Assembly (NCBI RefSeq): GCF_963970025.1
Contig: NZ_OZ018776.1
Span: 868,001 to 932,000, forward strand
Length of the DNA stretch: 64,000 nucleotides
From: Rickettsia helvetica
Lineage (GTDB): Bacteria; Pseudomonadota; Alphaproteobacteria; Rickettsiales; Rickettsiaceae
Reading direction: 5' to 3'
In this document: piece by piece, positions 34,471-44,643 of the stretch
Layout of the letters: every line of letters begins with the position of its first letter
Position numbering within the stretch: position 1 is the first letter of the stretch
Translations under genes and position numbers: made by a program
The notes under the pieces: generated by a model
The model's database searches: none
What the model saw: only the letters and a program-made list of their open reading frames with translations
What the model was told of the DNA's origin: nothing

Positions 34471-34484
34471 TTAGGAAAGAATTT

Positions 34485-34788
34485 ATGACAAATAAATTAT
34501 CTCCTATTTCACCGGGACAAATTCTTTTAGAAGAATTTATGGAGCCTATGGGGATTAGTCAAAGCAAGCTTGCTCGTGATATTGATGTACCTGTTACTAG
34601 GATTAATAATATAATTAAGCATCATCGTTCAATTACTGCTGATACAGCACTCCGTTTAGGTAAATATTTTAATGTTAATCCTCGTTGGTGGAATGAATAT
34701 GCAAAACCAATATGATTTAGAGCTTGCAGAAGATGAAGATTGGAAAGTTAAAGAAAGTAGAATAAGAACTTTTTCTATGGCAAGTTAA
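34485..34788 (+). pseudogene. higA: HigA-family antitoxin (XRE helix-turn-helix), frameshifted
   Basis: The first frame (from ATG 34485, preceded by AGGAAAG) encodes a HigA-type start SPGQILLEEFMEPMGISQSK and a helix-turn-helix, then reaches YFNVNPRWW. A shift of one base follows, and the family's usual C-terminus MQNQYDLELAEDEDWK continues in another frame to a TAA at 34788. The joined product would be about 100 residues, the normal length. The 76-codon frame that remains keeps the DNA-binding part. No HigB toxin gene is next to it. Confidence 0.8.
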
Positions 34789-34934
34789 TTATTTCTATGA
34801 CAATAAGGTCTTTTGTAAGAGTCGGGTAAAACAAAATCACCTTTTTAAAGTAATGCCTTTCTAGCTTTGCAAAAACCTTATTGTAAAGATATATTATTTA
34901 TGATAGAAACGATGCAAAATAAATAAGATATACC

Positions 34935-35789
34935 ATGAAAATATTAATTTTAGGTGTTACCGGTATGCTAGGTAATAGCATATGCAGGTTTTTAAGTAGT
35001 GATAAAAAATTTGACATTTTTGCGACAGCCCGAAATAATTCCGCTCGTTCTTATTTTTCTAAGGATTTATCCGATAAATTAATTACAAATGTAGATGTTG
35101 AGAACCATGATTCATTAGTTGAGGTATTTAATAAAACAAAACCCGATATAGTAATAAATTGTATAGGGCTTGTAAAACAACTAACTGATGCAAACGATCC
35201 ATTAAAAGCATTACCGATAAATAGTTTGTTACCGCATAGATTAGCTAATTTATGTAAACTAACTAATTCAAGGTTAATCCATATTAGTACGGATTGTGTA
35301 TTTTCAGGAAAAAAAGGTAATTATAAGGAAAGCGATTTTCCTGATTGCTATGATCTTTACGGTCGTTCAAAATTTCTTGGCGAAGTAGATTATCCGCATG
35401 CTATTACACTACGTACTTCCATTATAGGTCATGAGCTAGCAGGCAATAGAAGCTTAATCAATTGGTTTTTAAGTGCAGAAGGACACGTGAAAGGTTTTGA
35501 AAAAGCTATTTATTCAGGATTTCCGACAGTAGAGCTTGCAAGAATAATAAGGGATTTTGTATTACCAAATAAAGAGTTGCATGGGCTTTATCATATTGCA
35601 TCAAAACCGATTAATAAGTTAGAATTATTAAAATTAGTAGCGGAAATATATAATAAAGAAATCGATATTATTCCGTCAGATGAGCTTGTAATAGATCGCT
35701 CACTAGATGCTACTAGTTTTAACGAGGTAACGGGATATGCTCCGCCTGAATGGCGTGAGCTTGTAAAGCGTATGTGTGAGTTTGGGTGA
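34935..35789 (+). CDS. wbjC: RmlD/WbjC-like nucleotide-sugar reductase
   Basis: A 284-residue short-chain dehydrogenase of the RmlD-like group. The NAD(P) loop is GVTGMLG (7-13) and the catalytic YxxxK lies in YDLYGRSKFLGE. Next to a CapD-type 4,6-dehydratase and a UDP-GlcNAc 2-epimerase it best fits the WbjC/Cap5F reductase in the WbjB-WbjC-WbjD route to an N-acetyl-aminodeoxyhexose (UDP-FucNAc in Pseudomonas and Staphylococcus). Which sugar is made here is inference. Confidence 0.85.
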   Translation: MKILILGVTGMLGNSICRFLSSDKKFDIFATARNNSARSYFSKDLSDKLITNVDVENHDSLVEVFNKTKPDIVINCIGLVKQLTDANDPLKALPINSLLPHRLANLCKLTNSRLIHISTDCVFSGKKGNYKESDFPDCYDLYGRSKFLGEVDYPHAITLRTSIIGHELAGNRSLINWFLSAEGHVKGFEKAIYSGFPTVELARIIRDFVLPNKELHGLYHIASKPINKLELLKLVAEIYNKEIDIIPSDELVIDRSLDATSFNEVTGYAPPEWRELVKRMCEFG

Positions 35790-35823
35790 TACTTGTCACC
35801 CCGTGACTTGATCACGGGATGAC
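35789..35823. repeat. compact palindrome between wbjC and capD
   Basis: TGTCACCCCGTGACTTGATCACGGGATGACA: arms GTCA-CCCGTGA and TCACGGG-TGACA around TTGA. It is a single-arm copy of the type seen at 13517 and 59740. It extends the open frame upstream of capD but is not part of the gene. Confidence 0.75.
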
Positions 35824-35854
35824 AGTTAATTTCAAAAATAGGTATTTATATATA

Positions 35855-36880
35855 ATGTTTGTAGATAAAACTTTAATGATTACAGGAGGCACCGGTTCGT
35901 TTGGTAATGCGGTGCTTTCTCGTTTTCTTAAATCCGATATTATTAACGATATTAAAGAAATTAGAATTTTCAGTAGAGATGAAAAAAAGCAAGAGGATAT
36001 GCGTATTGCTTTAAATAATCCGAAACTTAAATTCTATATCGGAGACGTACGCAATTATAAAAGTATTGATGAGGCAATGCACGGTGTAGATTATGTATTT
36101 CATGCCGCTGCTTTAAAGCAAGTTCCGACTTGCGAATTTTATCCTATGGAATCAATCAATACTAATGTGTTAGGTGCCGAAAATGTTTTAAGTGCAGCCA
36201 TTAATAATAAAGTTGCAAAAGTTATAGTACTTAGTACTGATAAGGCTGTATATCCAATTAATGCAATGGGATTATCTAAAGCGTTAATGGAAAAGTTAGC
36301 AGTAGCAAAAGCTCGTATGCGTAGCCAGGGTGAGACCGTGCTTTGTGTCACTAGATACGGTAATGTTATGGCTTCCCGTGGTTCGGTAATTCCTCTTTTT
36401 ATCAATCAAATTAAGCAGGATAAAGACCTTACCATCACTGAACCTTCAATGACACGTTTTTTAATGTCGCTTATAGATTCCGTAGATTTAGTTTTATATG
36501 CGTTTGAGCATGGACGTCAAGGCGATATTTTTGTACAAAAAGCTCCGGCAAGTACAATTGAGGTACTTGCAAAAGCGTTACAAGAAATATTCGGTAGCAA
36601 AAATGAAATACGCTTTATCGGTACACGTCATGGAGAGAAACATTATGAATCGTTAGTATCATCTGAAGAAATGGCAAAAGCTGATGATTTAGGGGATTAT
36701 TACCGTATTCCTATGGACGGGCGCGATCTTAATTATGCAAAATATTTTGTTGAAGGTGAAAAGAAAGTAGCACTTTTAGAGGATTACAATTCTCATAATA
36801 CAAAACGTTTAAATTTGGAAGAAGTAAAAGAGCTGCTACTAAATCTTGATTATGTACAAGAGGAGCTAAACAATGCTTAA
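35855..36880 (+). CDS. capD: CapD/WbjB-type UDP-GlcNAc 4,6-dehydratase (5-inverting)
   Basis: An extended SDR enzyme that dehydrates UDP-GlcNAc, the first step of amino-deoxysugar synthesis for surface polysaccharide. The NAD loop is GGTGSFG (11-17 from the chosen start). FHAAALKQVPTCE and VLSTDKAVYPINAMG replace the usual YxxxK with the M-xxx-K form known in this branch. I take ATG 35855 because the upstream in-frame extension consists of a repeat arm. It overlaps the next gene by eight bases. CapD is known as a Rickettsia surface-polysaccharide gene. Confidence 0.92.
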   Translation: MFVDKTLMITGGTGSFGNAVLSRFLKSDIINDIKEIRIFSRDEKKQEDMRIALNNPKLKFYIGDVRNYKSIDEAMHGVDYVFHAAALKQVPTCEFYPMESINTNVLGAENVLSAAINNKVAKVIVLSTDKAVYPINAMGLSKALMEKLAVAKARMRSQGETVLCVTRYGNVMASRGSVIPLFINQIKQDKDLTITEPSMTRFLMSLIDSVDLVLYAFEHGRQGDIFVQKAPASTIEVLAKALQEIFGSKNEIRFIGTRHGEKHYESLVSSEEMAKADDLGDYYRIPMDGRDLNYAKYFVEGEKKVALLEDYNSHNTKRLNLEEVKELLLNLDYVQEELNNA

Positions 36881-38006
36881 GGTAGTGACGATTGTCGGCA
36901 CTCGTCCTGAACTTATTAAACTATGCTGCGTGATTTCCGAGTTTGATAAATATACTAATCACATCCTAGTTCATACCGGTCAAAATTATGCATATGAATT
37001 AAATCAGGTTTTTTTTGATGATATGGGAATTAGAAAACCCGATTATTTCTTAGAAGTAGCAGCAGACAATACTGCAAAATCTATCGGGCTTATTATCGAA
37101 AAAGTTGATGCAGTACTTGAGAAAGAAAAGCCCGATGCTGTTTTATTTTATGGTGATACTAACTCTTGCTTATCGGCCATTGCCGCTAAACGCCGTAAAA
37201 TTCCGATTTTTCATATGGAAGCAGGGAATCGTTGTTTTGATCAGCGTGTACCTGAAGAAATAAACCGTAAAATCATTGATCATATTAGCGACGTTAACAT
37301 TACGTTAACCGAGTATGCAAGACGTTATTTAATTTTTGAAGGTTTGCCTCCTGAGCTTATTTTTAAATCAGGTTCGCATATGCCTGAAGTTCTTGACCGC
37401 TTTATGCCTAAAATATTAAAGTCGGATATTTTGGATAAATTGTCACTTACACCAAAACAATATTTCTTAATTAGTTCACATCGTGAAGAAAATGTCGACG
37501 TCAAAAATAATCTGAAAGAATTATTAAGTAGTTTACAAACGCTTATTAAAGAATATAATTTCCCCGTAATCTTCTCAACACACCCAAGGACTAAAAAAAG
37601 GCTTGAAGATTTGGAAGGGTTTAAGGAACTTGATGATAAAATAAGGTTTTTACCGGCTTTTGGCTTTACTGATTACGTTAAGCTTCAGATGAATGCATTT
37701 TGTATTTTATCCGATAGCGGTACTATTACCGAAGAAGCATCGATACTTAATTTACCTGCTTTAAATATTAGAGAAGCACATGAGCGTCCTGAAGGTATGG
37801 ACGCCGGTACGCTTATTATGTCGGGTTTTAAGGCTGAGCGGGTACTGCAATCGGTGAAAGCTATTACGGAAGAACGCGAGAATAATAAAAATATGCAAGA
37901 TATTGTACCGGATTATGCTGAAGCAGGTCTTGTATCAAAGAAAATATTACGTATAGTTTTAAGTTATGTGGATTATGTTAACCGTACAGTATGGTTTAAA
38001 AAGTAA
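36873..38006 (+). CDS. wbjD: UDP-N-acetylglucosamine 2-epimerase-like (WbjD family)
   Basis: The 377 residues have the non-hydrolysing epimerase fold: VGTRPELIKL at the start, VHTGQNYAYELNQVFF, FYGDTNSCLSAIAAK, MEAGNRCFDQRVPEEINRK, SSHREENVD, and SDSGTITEEASILNLPALNIR. In this order after capD it corresponds to WbjD/Cap5G, the last step of the pathway. The start overlaps capD by eight bases, so the enzymes are co-expressed. Confidence 0.92.
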   Translation: MLKVVTIVGTRPELIKLCCVISEFDKYTNHILVHTGQNYAYELNQVFFDDMGIRKPDYFLEVAADNTAKSIGLIIEKVDAVLEKEKPDAVLFYGDTNSCLSAIAAKRRKIPIFHMEAGNRCFDQRVPEEINRKIIDHISDVNITLTEYARRYLIFEGLPPELIFKSGSHMPEVLDRFMPKILKSDILDKLSLTPKQYFLISSHREENVDVKNNLKELLSSLQTLIKEYNFPVIFSTHPRTKKRLEDLEGFKELDDKIRFLPAFGFTDYVKLQMNAFCILSDSGTITEEASILNLPALNIREAHERPEGMDAGTLIMSGFKAERVLQSVKAITEERENNKNMQDIVPDYAEAGLVSKKILRIVLSYVDYVNRTVWFKK

Positions 38007-38034
38007 TCCTATTCATTATTACCATATCAAAAAC

Positions 38035-39312
38035 ATGAAATTCTTTAAATTAATAAAACTTAACACTTTATTTTTAAGTGTTTTTTTACTAATAACTCTT
38101 ATATCTTCTTTTTGCTATTCCAAAGAAAATTCTTATAAAAGAATAGTTTTCCTTGTTAGTACAGAGACATTCGGCGGCAAAGGCGTATACGCAATGTATA
38201 ATGAGATGAAAAAAATAGGTCATGATGTCAAAATTGTAATAGTACCTCATCCTCATCCTAATATTCAAGGAGGAATAGATACCAGGTTTATTAGTAAATT
38301 TGATATACAAGATGTGATATATCCATGTGGTAAGTATGCTTCTTATTCAAATGTTAATACAAAATGTGAAATTTCTGAACTAAAAAATTATCAGCCGGAT
38401 TTTATCTTTACGCAAAACCCTTACGAAAATTTCCAAGGCTATATATCAGAACCTTTTACGGCTGTTAATTTGTATAAGAGCTTTAGAGAAACTAAAACAA
38501 AAATTATGTATGTAGTTTATGGTCCGCATATCTTTCATCAAAAAAATATTGATGATGATAAGTTATCAAGTTTCATAGAGACGGTATTTGTTGACTCAGA
38601 AAGTACAAAAGATATCTTTATTAGTAATTATAAATTTTCTAAGGATAGAGTGATTGTTTCAGGTTATCAACCATACTATGAAGTAAGAAATTATAATATT
38701 AAAGAAAAACCAAACTCGGAAACCATTTTATGGCTTCCTAGATGGGAATTATCATTTAAAAATAGAGATTTATATGAAGGAGGTTCTACTTTCTTAAATT
38801 ATCACTATTTTTTCTATAATTATGCATTACAACATCCTAATATTCATTTTATTATAAGACCACATGTTACACTATTTACCTATGCGGTCGGTAAAAATTA
38901 CTTAAGCCAAAGTGATATGGATAATATATTAAGTAGATTTAATTCTTTAAGGAATGTTACTGTTTCTGCACATGCATTCAGGTCGTTACTGGATGATATA
39001 ATGGTGTCAGATATTGTAATAAGTGACGGTACTTCATCTCTTGCTGAAGTAGTAGTTGCCGATAAGCCTATAATTTACTTAAGTAATGGTTGGAATAATG
39101 AATTTAATAGCAATGCTCTATCTAAAGAATTAAAAAAATATATGTATTTTGCTTATGAGCCGCAAGATATTATTAACTATATAGAATTTATTAAGCAAAA
39201 TCATTATTTACCTTATCATGAAAATAGTAGCGGCAGAAATCAATTTAAAAAGATGCTTGATCCTGTAGAAAACCCTGCTGCATTTATCGCCGAATATTTA
39301 TTAAAGTTATAA
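38035..39312 (+). CDS. CDP-glycerol glycerophosphotransferase-like glycosyltransferase with N-terminal hydrophobic segment
   Basis: The 425 residues from ATG 38035 begin with a hydrophobic segment (about 12-30, TLFLSVFLLITLISSFCYS) that looks like a signal peptide or membrane anchor. A GT-B-like body follows: VFLVSTETFGGKGVYAMYNE near the start and a C-terminal IVISDGTSSLAEVVVADKPII block, similar to the nucleotide-binding end of CDP-glycerol glycerophosphotransferases. The donor and acceptor are unknown. A catalytic GT-B domain behind a signal-like segment is unusual, because donors are cytoplasmic; an inner-membrane anchor is more likely. It lies in the surface-polysaccharide region. Confidence 0.7.
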   Translation: MKFFKLIKLNTLFLSVFLLITLISSFCYSKENSYKRIVFLVSTETFGGKGVYAMYNEMKKIGHDVKIVIVPHPHPNIQGGIDTRFISKFDIQDVIYPCGKYASYSNVNTKCEISELKNYQPDFIFTQNPYENFQGYISEPFTAVNLYKSFRETKTKIMYVVYGPHIFHQKNIDDDKLSSFIETVFVDSESTKDIFISNYKFSKDRVIVSGYQPYYEVRNYNIKEKPNSETILWLPRWELSFKNRDLYEGGSTFLNYHYFFYNYALQHPNIHFIIRPHVTLFTYAVGKNYLSQSDMDNILSRFNSLRNVTVSAHAFRSLLDDIMVSDIVISDGTSSLAEVVVADKPIIYLSNGWNNEFNSNALSKELKKYMYFAYEPQDIINYIEFIKQNHYLPYHENSSGRNQFKKMLDPVENPAAFIAEYLLKL

Positions 39313-39327
39313 TAGTTTAAATAATTT

Positions 39328-40233
39328 ATGTTAGAAGAAATTTATAATGACGGAGAAAGATTAATGCCTGGGGAAACTCATGATATTTTAGAGGTAATTC
39401 GTCATAAAAGTAGCTATAAGATTTTTAAAAAAATTATAGAAGCCGATATACTTAATAGCCCATTAATGCTAAATCAAAAAATAAAAATTTTAGATATAAG
39501 TTGTGGAACAGGACACGGAACTTTCATGCTTAGCGATATATTAGGAGTAGAAATTACAGCAATAGATATCAGTAAAGAATCTATAATTTATGCTGAACAA
39601 AAATTATGGAGCATCTAATATAAAATATATTAAATCTGATTTAGTTAGTTTTATTAAAAAGGCAGAAGAATATGATTATATTGTATCACGACATGCACTT
39701 GAGCATATTGAAGATGGGTTAAATCTGGCACTTAATCTTAAATATAAAAAACGATTAATAGTAAATGTACCTTTTAATGAACTGGAAGGGAATATACATC
39801 ATTTAGTTAATTAGATTACTGAAAAAGACTTTGAATCATATCAGAACAAAGAATTTTTCTATGAAGGAGTAGATGGTGTAACTAACGACACACATTCTGA
39901 AAAAAATCCTCCTAATTCTATAATCTGTATACCCAGTAACTCAGATTTAAAGCCTATAAAACAATTATTTAACTATCCAAGCTGAGCTTGGAACCCGGAA
40001 TTTTTAGAAAAGTTAGGTTTGTAATTCCAAGATATATTAAAACAATTGCTGCAAACTAGGGATGCATTTAAAAATAGCGAAGAGAAAAACTAAACTATGA
40101 AAGTAAATTAAATAATACTGTAACAGAGCTAAATAATGCTTTAGAAGAAATAAAAATTCTTAAAAATAAACTAATTATTAGTGAAGAAGAAAAATCTATT
40201 TTTCTAAAACTCTATAGAAAATTTAAACAATAA
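39328..40233 (+). pseudogene. class I SAM-dependent methyltransferase with coiled-coil tail, broken
   Basis: The first frame (from 39328) has MPGETHDILEVIRHKSSYKI and the SAM-binding loop ILDISCGTGHGTFML followed by ITAIDISKESI. A shift near 39600 leads to a frame with the YIVSRHALEHIEDG motif. That frame has an in-frame TAG at 39812-39814, then TGA (near 39983) and TAA (near 40021), and a lysine- and glutamate-rich helical tail that ends at 40233. Its place between glycosyltransferases suggests sugar methylation. It is well decayed. Confidence 0.78.
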
Positions 40234-40265
40234 AACTAACATTTTATAAATTATTTTTAAAAGTT

Positions 40266-42080
40266 ATGACAACTAGAAAAGATAAACCTCTAAATATTTA
40301 TCATACTTTAGTTTCCATTGTTATACCTGTCTATAATGGAGCTAATTATATGAAAGAAGCTATAAATAGTGCTTTAGCACAAACTTATAAAAATATTGAA
40401 ATTATTGTTGTTAATGATGGTTCAAAAGATAATGGAGAGACAGAACGTGTAGCATTATCATATGGTGATAAAATACGCTATTTTCATAAAGAAAACGGAG
40501 GCTGCGGTTCGGCTTTAAATTACGGTATAAAAAACATGAAAGGGGAATATTTTTCATGGCTTAGCCATGATGATATATATTATCCTAATAAAATCGAGCA
40601 TCAAGTTAACATATTAAATAAATTAGATAATAAAGATACTATCATTTACGGTGGTTATGAATTAATTGATGAAAAAGGAAACTCTCTACGTTATATTAAA
40701 CCGGATAGTGTGCTACCTATAAATAAACTTAATATTTCTTTATTACCTTTATTACGAGGATTAATACATGGTTGTTCGTTATTAATTCCTGTTAAATATT
40801 TTCATGAAGTCGGTATATTTAATGAAACTTTACCGACAACGCAAGATTATGATTTATGGTTTAAAATTTTCCGTGTTGCTCCTATTCATTTTGACGAGTC
40901 TATCCTAATTAAATCTCGTTTTCATTCAGAGCAAGGTAGTAAAAAAATATCAAATCATAATGAAGAATGTAATGTATTATGGTCATCGTTTCTTCATGAG
41001 TTAACAGAAGATGAAATGATTAGAATGGAAGGTTCTTCTTATTTATTTTTAACTCGTACAGCTAATTTTTTATCAAATAATACTCCATATAAAAAAGCTT
41101 GTGATTTAGCAAGTACTATGGCTAAGCAAGTACTACATGATACTAAAGTTAGTGTTATTATACCGGTATATAATAGAATAAATTGGGCAATTGAAGCTAT
41201 AGAAAGTGTACTTATTCAAACACACAAAAATTTTGAGATACTTATAATAGATGATGGATCGACTGATGATATATCAGAATTAACTTCAATATGCAAAAAA
41301 GATAAAAGAATAAAATATTTTCGTAAAAAAAATGAAGGACCTGCTGCTGCACGTAACTTAGGTATTAAAAATGCTATAGGAAAATATATTGCTTTCCTTG
41401 ATTCGGACGATTTATTTTATAGGGATAAAATAGAAATCCAATTAAAGTTTATGGAAGAAAATAATTTTATATTTTCTCATACTTCATATCAAAAAATAAA
41501 TGAAAAAGGAAAATATATAGAATCTATTCATTCCGGGTTTTTTAGTGGAAATATTTTTCCTCAAGTCATACAAACTTGTCCAATAGCAATGCCGACAGTT
41601 ATGGGAACTTTGACATTATTCCAAGAAAATTTATTTCCTGAAAATATAAGAAGCGGTGAAGATTGTTGTTTATGGATATCTATTGCTAGTAAAAACTCAA
41701 TAGGCGGTATAGACAAAGAATTGTCTAAAATACGAATTAGCAGTGGTACTAATACGTTTATGGACCCAAATAAATATTCAGTAGGTTTAATAAATATTAC
41801 TTCTTATGTTCTTAATGATTCTTATTTAAGTAAATTTAGTCCATTTACTATTAATTTGTTATTAGCAGCTGTTACACAATTAAGATTACTAGAAAATAAA
41901 AATGAAGACTATAAAAAAAGCAATATTTCTTTTTTCAAAAATAACTATGTAATTCAAAAAATACGAACCTATTGCTTTGTGACAAAAATTTTGATTTTAT
42001 TAACTATTACTTCTATAAGGCAAGAAGGAATACGTGCAACAATCTCTAGAATACAGAGGTGGCTTAGAAAGCATATATAA
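40266..42080 (+). CDS. tandem two-domain family 2 glycosyltransferase
   Basis: The 604 residues contain two GT2 (GT-A fold) domains in line. The first begins SIVIPVYNGANYMKEAINSA near residue 18 with VVNDGSKDN and the DXD-like SHDD; the second begins SVIIPVYNRINWAIEAIESV near residue 298 with IIDDGSTDD and FLDSDD. Two catalytic sites in one chain suggest addition of two sugars or a polymerase-like activity. A short helical end follows. It belongs to the surface-polysaccharide region. Confidence 0.9.
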   Translation: MTTRKDKPLNIYHTLVSIVIPVYNGANYMKEAINSALAQTYKNIEIIVVNDGSKDNGETERVALSYGDKIRYFHKENGGCGSALNYGIKNMKGEYFSWLSHDDIYYPNKIEHQVNILNKLDNKDTIIYGGYELIDEKGNSLRYIKPDSVLPINKLNISLLPLLRGLIHGCSLLIPVKYFHEVGIFNETLPTTQDYDLWFKIFRVAPIHFDESILIKSRFHSEQGSKKISNHNEECNVLWSSFLHELTEDEMIRMEGSSYLFLTRTANFLSNNTPYKKACDLASTMAKQVLHDTKVSVIIPVYNRINWAIEAIESVLIQTHKNFEILIIDDGSTDDISELTSICKKDKRIKYFRKKNEGPAAARNLGIKNAIGKYIAFLDSDDLFYRDKIEIQLKFMEENNFIFSHTSYQKINEKGKYIESIHSGFFSGNIFPQVIQTCPIAMPTVMGTLTLFQENLFPENIRSGEDCCLWISIASKNSIGGIDKELSKIRISSGTNTFMDPNKYSVGLINITSYVLNDSYLSKFSPFTINLLLAAVTQLRLLENKNEDYKKSNISFFKNNYVIQKIRTYCFVTKILILLTITSIRQEGIRATISRIQRWLRKHI

Positions 42081-42084
42081 ATAA

Positions 42085-43073
42085 CTATTCCTCAATTATT
42101 TTCACTTTTGAGCCATCGCCGATTTTAGTCATACCTTCCGTAACAACTAAGTCACCTTTAATATCGTCAGAGGTAATTTCAATTAAACCTTCTGTACGTG
42201 TACCGATTTTTACGTATAATTGTTTTACTGTATCACCGTCTACTTTATAAATAAAATTACCTTGATTATTTCGTTGAATACAGCTTTCGGGAACGGTTAG
42301 ATTTTTATGTGGATTAATTATAAGCATAACATCTACAAAGCTATTATGTAAGATTTTTGTACCCATAGATAAAATAATTTTAGCTGTTAAAGTACCGTTA
42401 TCTGATAAGTAATGCGACACTGCCCCGATTGTGCTTTTAATTTTTCCTGCAATTAAAACTTCAGGCTCGACTCCAACTTTTCCGCTTAAAGACTCCGACA
42501 ATTCAATAAAAATACTTTGTGAGTTTTCTATTCCGGTAATGCTAAAAAGATAGTCGCCTATTTTACTTCATCGCCGACCATAGACTTAATTACACCTATT
42601 TTACCGGAGTAGGGTGCAGTAATTATCATGTCGTTATATGTTTTTAGAGCTTTGGAATAATTAAATTTTGCATCTTCAAGTTCGCTTTTTGATCTTTTAT
42701 ATTCCTCGTTGCTTACAAATTTTTTAGCAAATAAAGCTTCTTTTCTATTATAATCTTCTTTGTATTGTATTTAATAAAGCTGCTGAGATTTAGTGGTTTC
42801 TGCTATGTTTTTATCTATAACTCGTAATAATATCCTTTTTTTACTATTTCTCCTTGATGTGCCGAGACTTTTTCAACTATTCCGGTGGCATTAGCATAAT
42901 AATCACGGCTATTATCATTCTGGCATTGTCCTACAATATTAAATATGTCGTAAAGCTCGGCAAATTTGTACTTTAGTTGCTTTTATACCGATAATATTTG
43001 TGATTACTTCTTTATTTGCTATTGCAGATAATGAAATTAGTAAAATAAGTAAATTAATAAACTTTATAAACAT
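42085..43073 (-). pseudogene. RND efflux periplasmic adaptor (membrane-fusion protein), broken
   Basis: From ATG 43073 the frame gives a signal-type segment (INLLILLISLSAIANKEVIT), then shifts near 42960 into a lipoyl-type half (YYANATGIVEKVSAHQGEIV), with more breaks through 42540-42860. The last 138 codons (42501-42085) form an open frame that encodes the beta-barrel and membrane-proximal part with VPESCIQRNNQGNFIYKVDG and LVVTEGMTKIGDGSKVKI. The order fits an AcrA/HlyD-type adaptor of about 330 residues. No RND pump gene lies beside it. Confidence 0.75.
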
Positions 43074-43077
43074 GGAA

Positions 43078-43842
43078 TTACTTTTTTAGTGTTTTAAGCT
43101 CCGTATCTGTTAACCATTTATATTCTTTCTCTAGAATTTCAAATCTAATTTTTTCTAATTGTTCATCAAGATCAGGTTCAGGAACGATAGCAGAACCCAT
43201 AAATTCAAATCCTTGATAGTTAATTTTTAGTTCTTTACAAGTTTTTTGTAATGATAGTAAATTTTCTTCTATATCATCAATAAATATTATTGATTGCGGA
43301 TAATAATTTGTTTTGCGTAATACATATTCAAGTACGCTTCCTTTATCATATTCCGCAGTGTAAATTATACCGTCTTTTAATGTAGGTTTACCATAGCCGA
43401 TATTAAAATCCTCGATTATTATTTCATCTTCTAAAGGTGAAAATTCTTGAAAATTTACCTTTAATTCAGCAAGTTCACGAATTCTCCACTCGATCATATC
43501 TTCAATTACGCCGAATTTATCGGTAGGAAGTTTAGTAAGCCCCATTGCCGGAATATTTTTTTCTTTAAGTAGAGCAAATATTTTTAAAATATCTAAATTA
43601 ACGAACCTAGATTTTTTTCCTTTAAGAATAACGCTAAGTAATAATTCACATTCTTTTCTAGTAAGTCTTTTTTCAATGTCCTTCATTAATGCTTTTCTAT
43701 AATCATGTGTTAACCTAGATTCATCACTATCCATTACAATTACTTCATCTATATCAAAAAGCACTAAGCTAGTATTATCGGCTTGTTTTACCGTTTCTAT
43801 AACTTCTTTAAAATCATGAACTTTATTTATTTTGCTATACAT
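43078..43842 (-). CDS. DUF2608 (HAD-like) protein, intact
   Basis: A 254-residue product with the HAD motif I-like LVLFDIDEVIVMDSDE (about 31-46) and motif IV-like IIFIDDIEENLLSLQKTC near 195-212. DUF2608 proteins are frequent in Rickettsia and other intracellular bacteria; substrate unknown. The second aspartate of motif I is retained, so phosphatase activity is possible. It ends a few bases before the adaptor pseudogene and starts 10 bases after the hydrolase stop, so they may be co-transcribed. The relative at 19374 is broken. Confidence 0.82.
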   Translation of the reverse strand: MYSKINKVHDFKEVIETVKQADNTSLVLFDIDEVIVMDSDESRLTHDYRKALMKDIEKRLTRKECELLLSVILKGKKSRFVNLDILKIFALLKEKNIPAMGLTKLPTDKFGVIEDMIEWRIRELAELKVNFQEFSPLEDEIIIEDFNIGYGKPTLKDGIIYTAEYDKGSVLEYVLRKTNYYPQSIIFIDDIEENLLSLQKTCKELKINYQGFEFMGSAIVPEPDLDEQLEKIRFEILEKEYKWLTDTELKTLKK

Positions 43843-43852
43843 ATTTGTTTTT

Positions 43853-44611
43853 TTATTTAATATTACTTATCACTTCTTCTAAGGAATTTGTCATTACCTT
43901 TAAATCTTCTTCTCTAGATAAATTATGGTGACCGTCTTTAATTAGCTTCATTACTATTTGTTTACTCGTTATTTTTTCTAATAATTTTACTGAAACATTA
44001 TAAGGCACACCTTCATCTAACATTCCATGGATTATATGCAGCGGTATATTTATATCAATCTGTTTTTTTATTAATAATAAATGTTTTTTTGCATCTTCTA
44101 TCAGTTTATAGCTAATAGGATATTTATGCTCGCAATTTTTACCGCTTACTTCTAGTATTCCCTCTTTTTGCATCTTATTTTGATCATTTAGCGATATATT
44201 TTGCCAAATATATTCGGTAAAATCTGGAGCAGGGGCTACACACACAAGCCCTTTTATTTTATCAGGAAATCTTAAAGCCGCAAGAAGTGCTAGCCATCCT
44301 CCCATGCTCGAACCTACTAATATCGCCTCCGTATCAATTAATTTGTCTAAAATTAGTGATACTCCTTCTAACCAATCACTAATTGTTTGATCCTCAAATT
44401 GTCCCGATGCGTTTCCATGACCGAAATTATCAAAAACAATAAAATTATAATTGTTTTTTTTACAATAATCTATTAAATGGATAGCCTTAGTTGATTGCAT
44501 ACTAGACATCAAGCTGTGTAAAAAAATTACAAATGGAATATTTGTATTAATTATTCTATAATTATCATAGACAATAAATTTGTCTTGTGTTTTATTATAA
44601 AGCTTGTACAT
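43853..44611 (-). CDS. alpha/beta hydrolase
   Basis: The 252 residues show an alpha/beta-hydrolase fold. The nucleophile elbow is GSSMGG with serine at 102 (about 100-105), an aspartate is in IHGMLDEGVP and the histidine in IKDGHHNLSRE, so the triad is complete. FDNFGHGNASGQFED resembles the lid-proximal loop of short esterases and lysophospholipase-like proteins. Substrate is not predictable. It is divergent from the glycosyltransferase at 44644. Confidence 0.85.
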   Translation of the reverse strand: MYKLYNKTQDKFIVYDNYRIINTNIPFVIFLHSLMSSMQSTKAIHLIDYCKKNNYNFIVFDNFGHGNASGQFEDQTISDWLEGVSLILDKLIDTEAILVGSSMGGWLALLAALRFPDKIKGLVCVAPAPDFTEYIWQNISLNDQNKMQKEGILEVSGKNCEHKYPISYKLIEDAKKHLLLIKKQIDINIPLHIIHGMLDEGVPYNVSVKLLEKITSKQIVMKLIKDGHHNLSREEDLKVMTNSLEEVISNIK

Positions 44612-44643
44612 TTTAAATAATTATTTTAATAGATTGAGATTTA

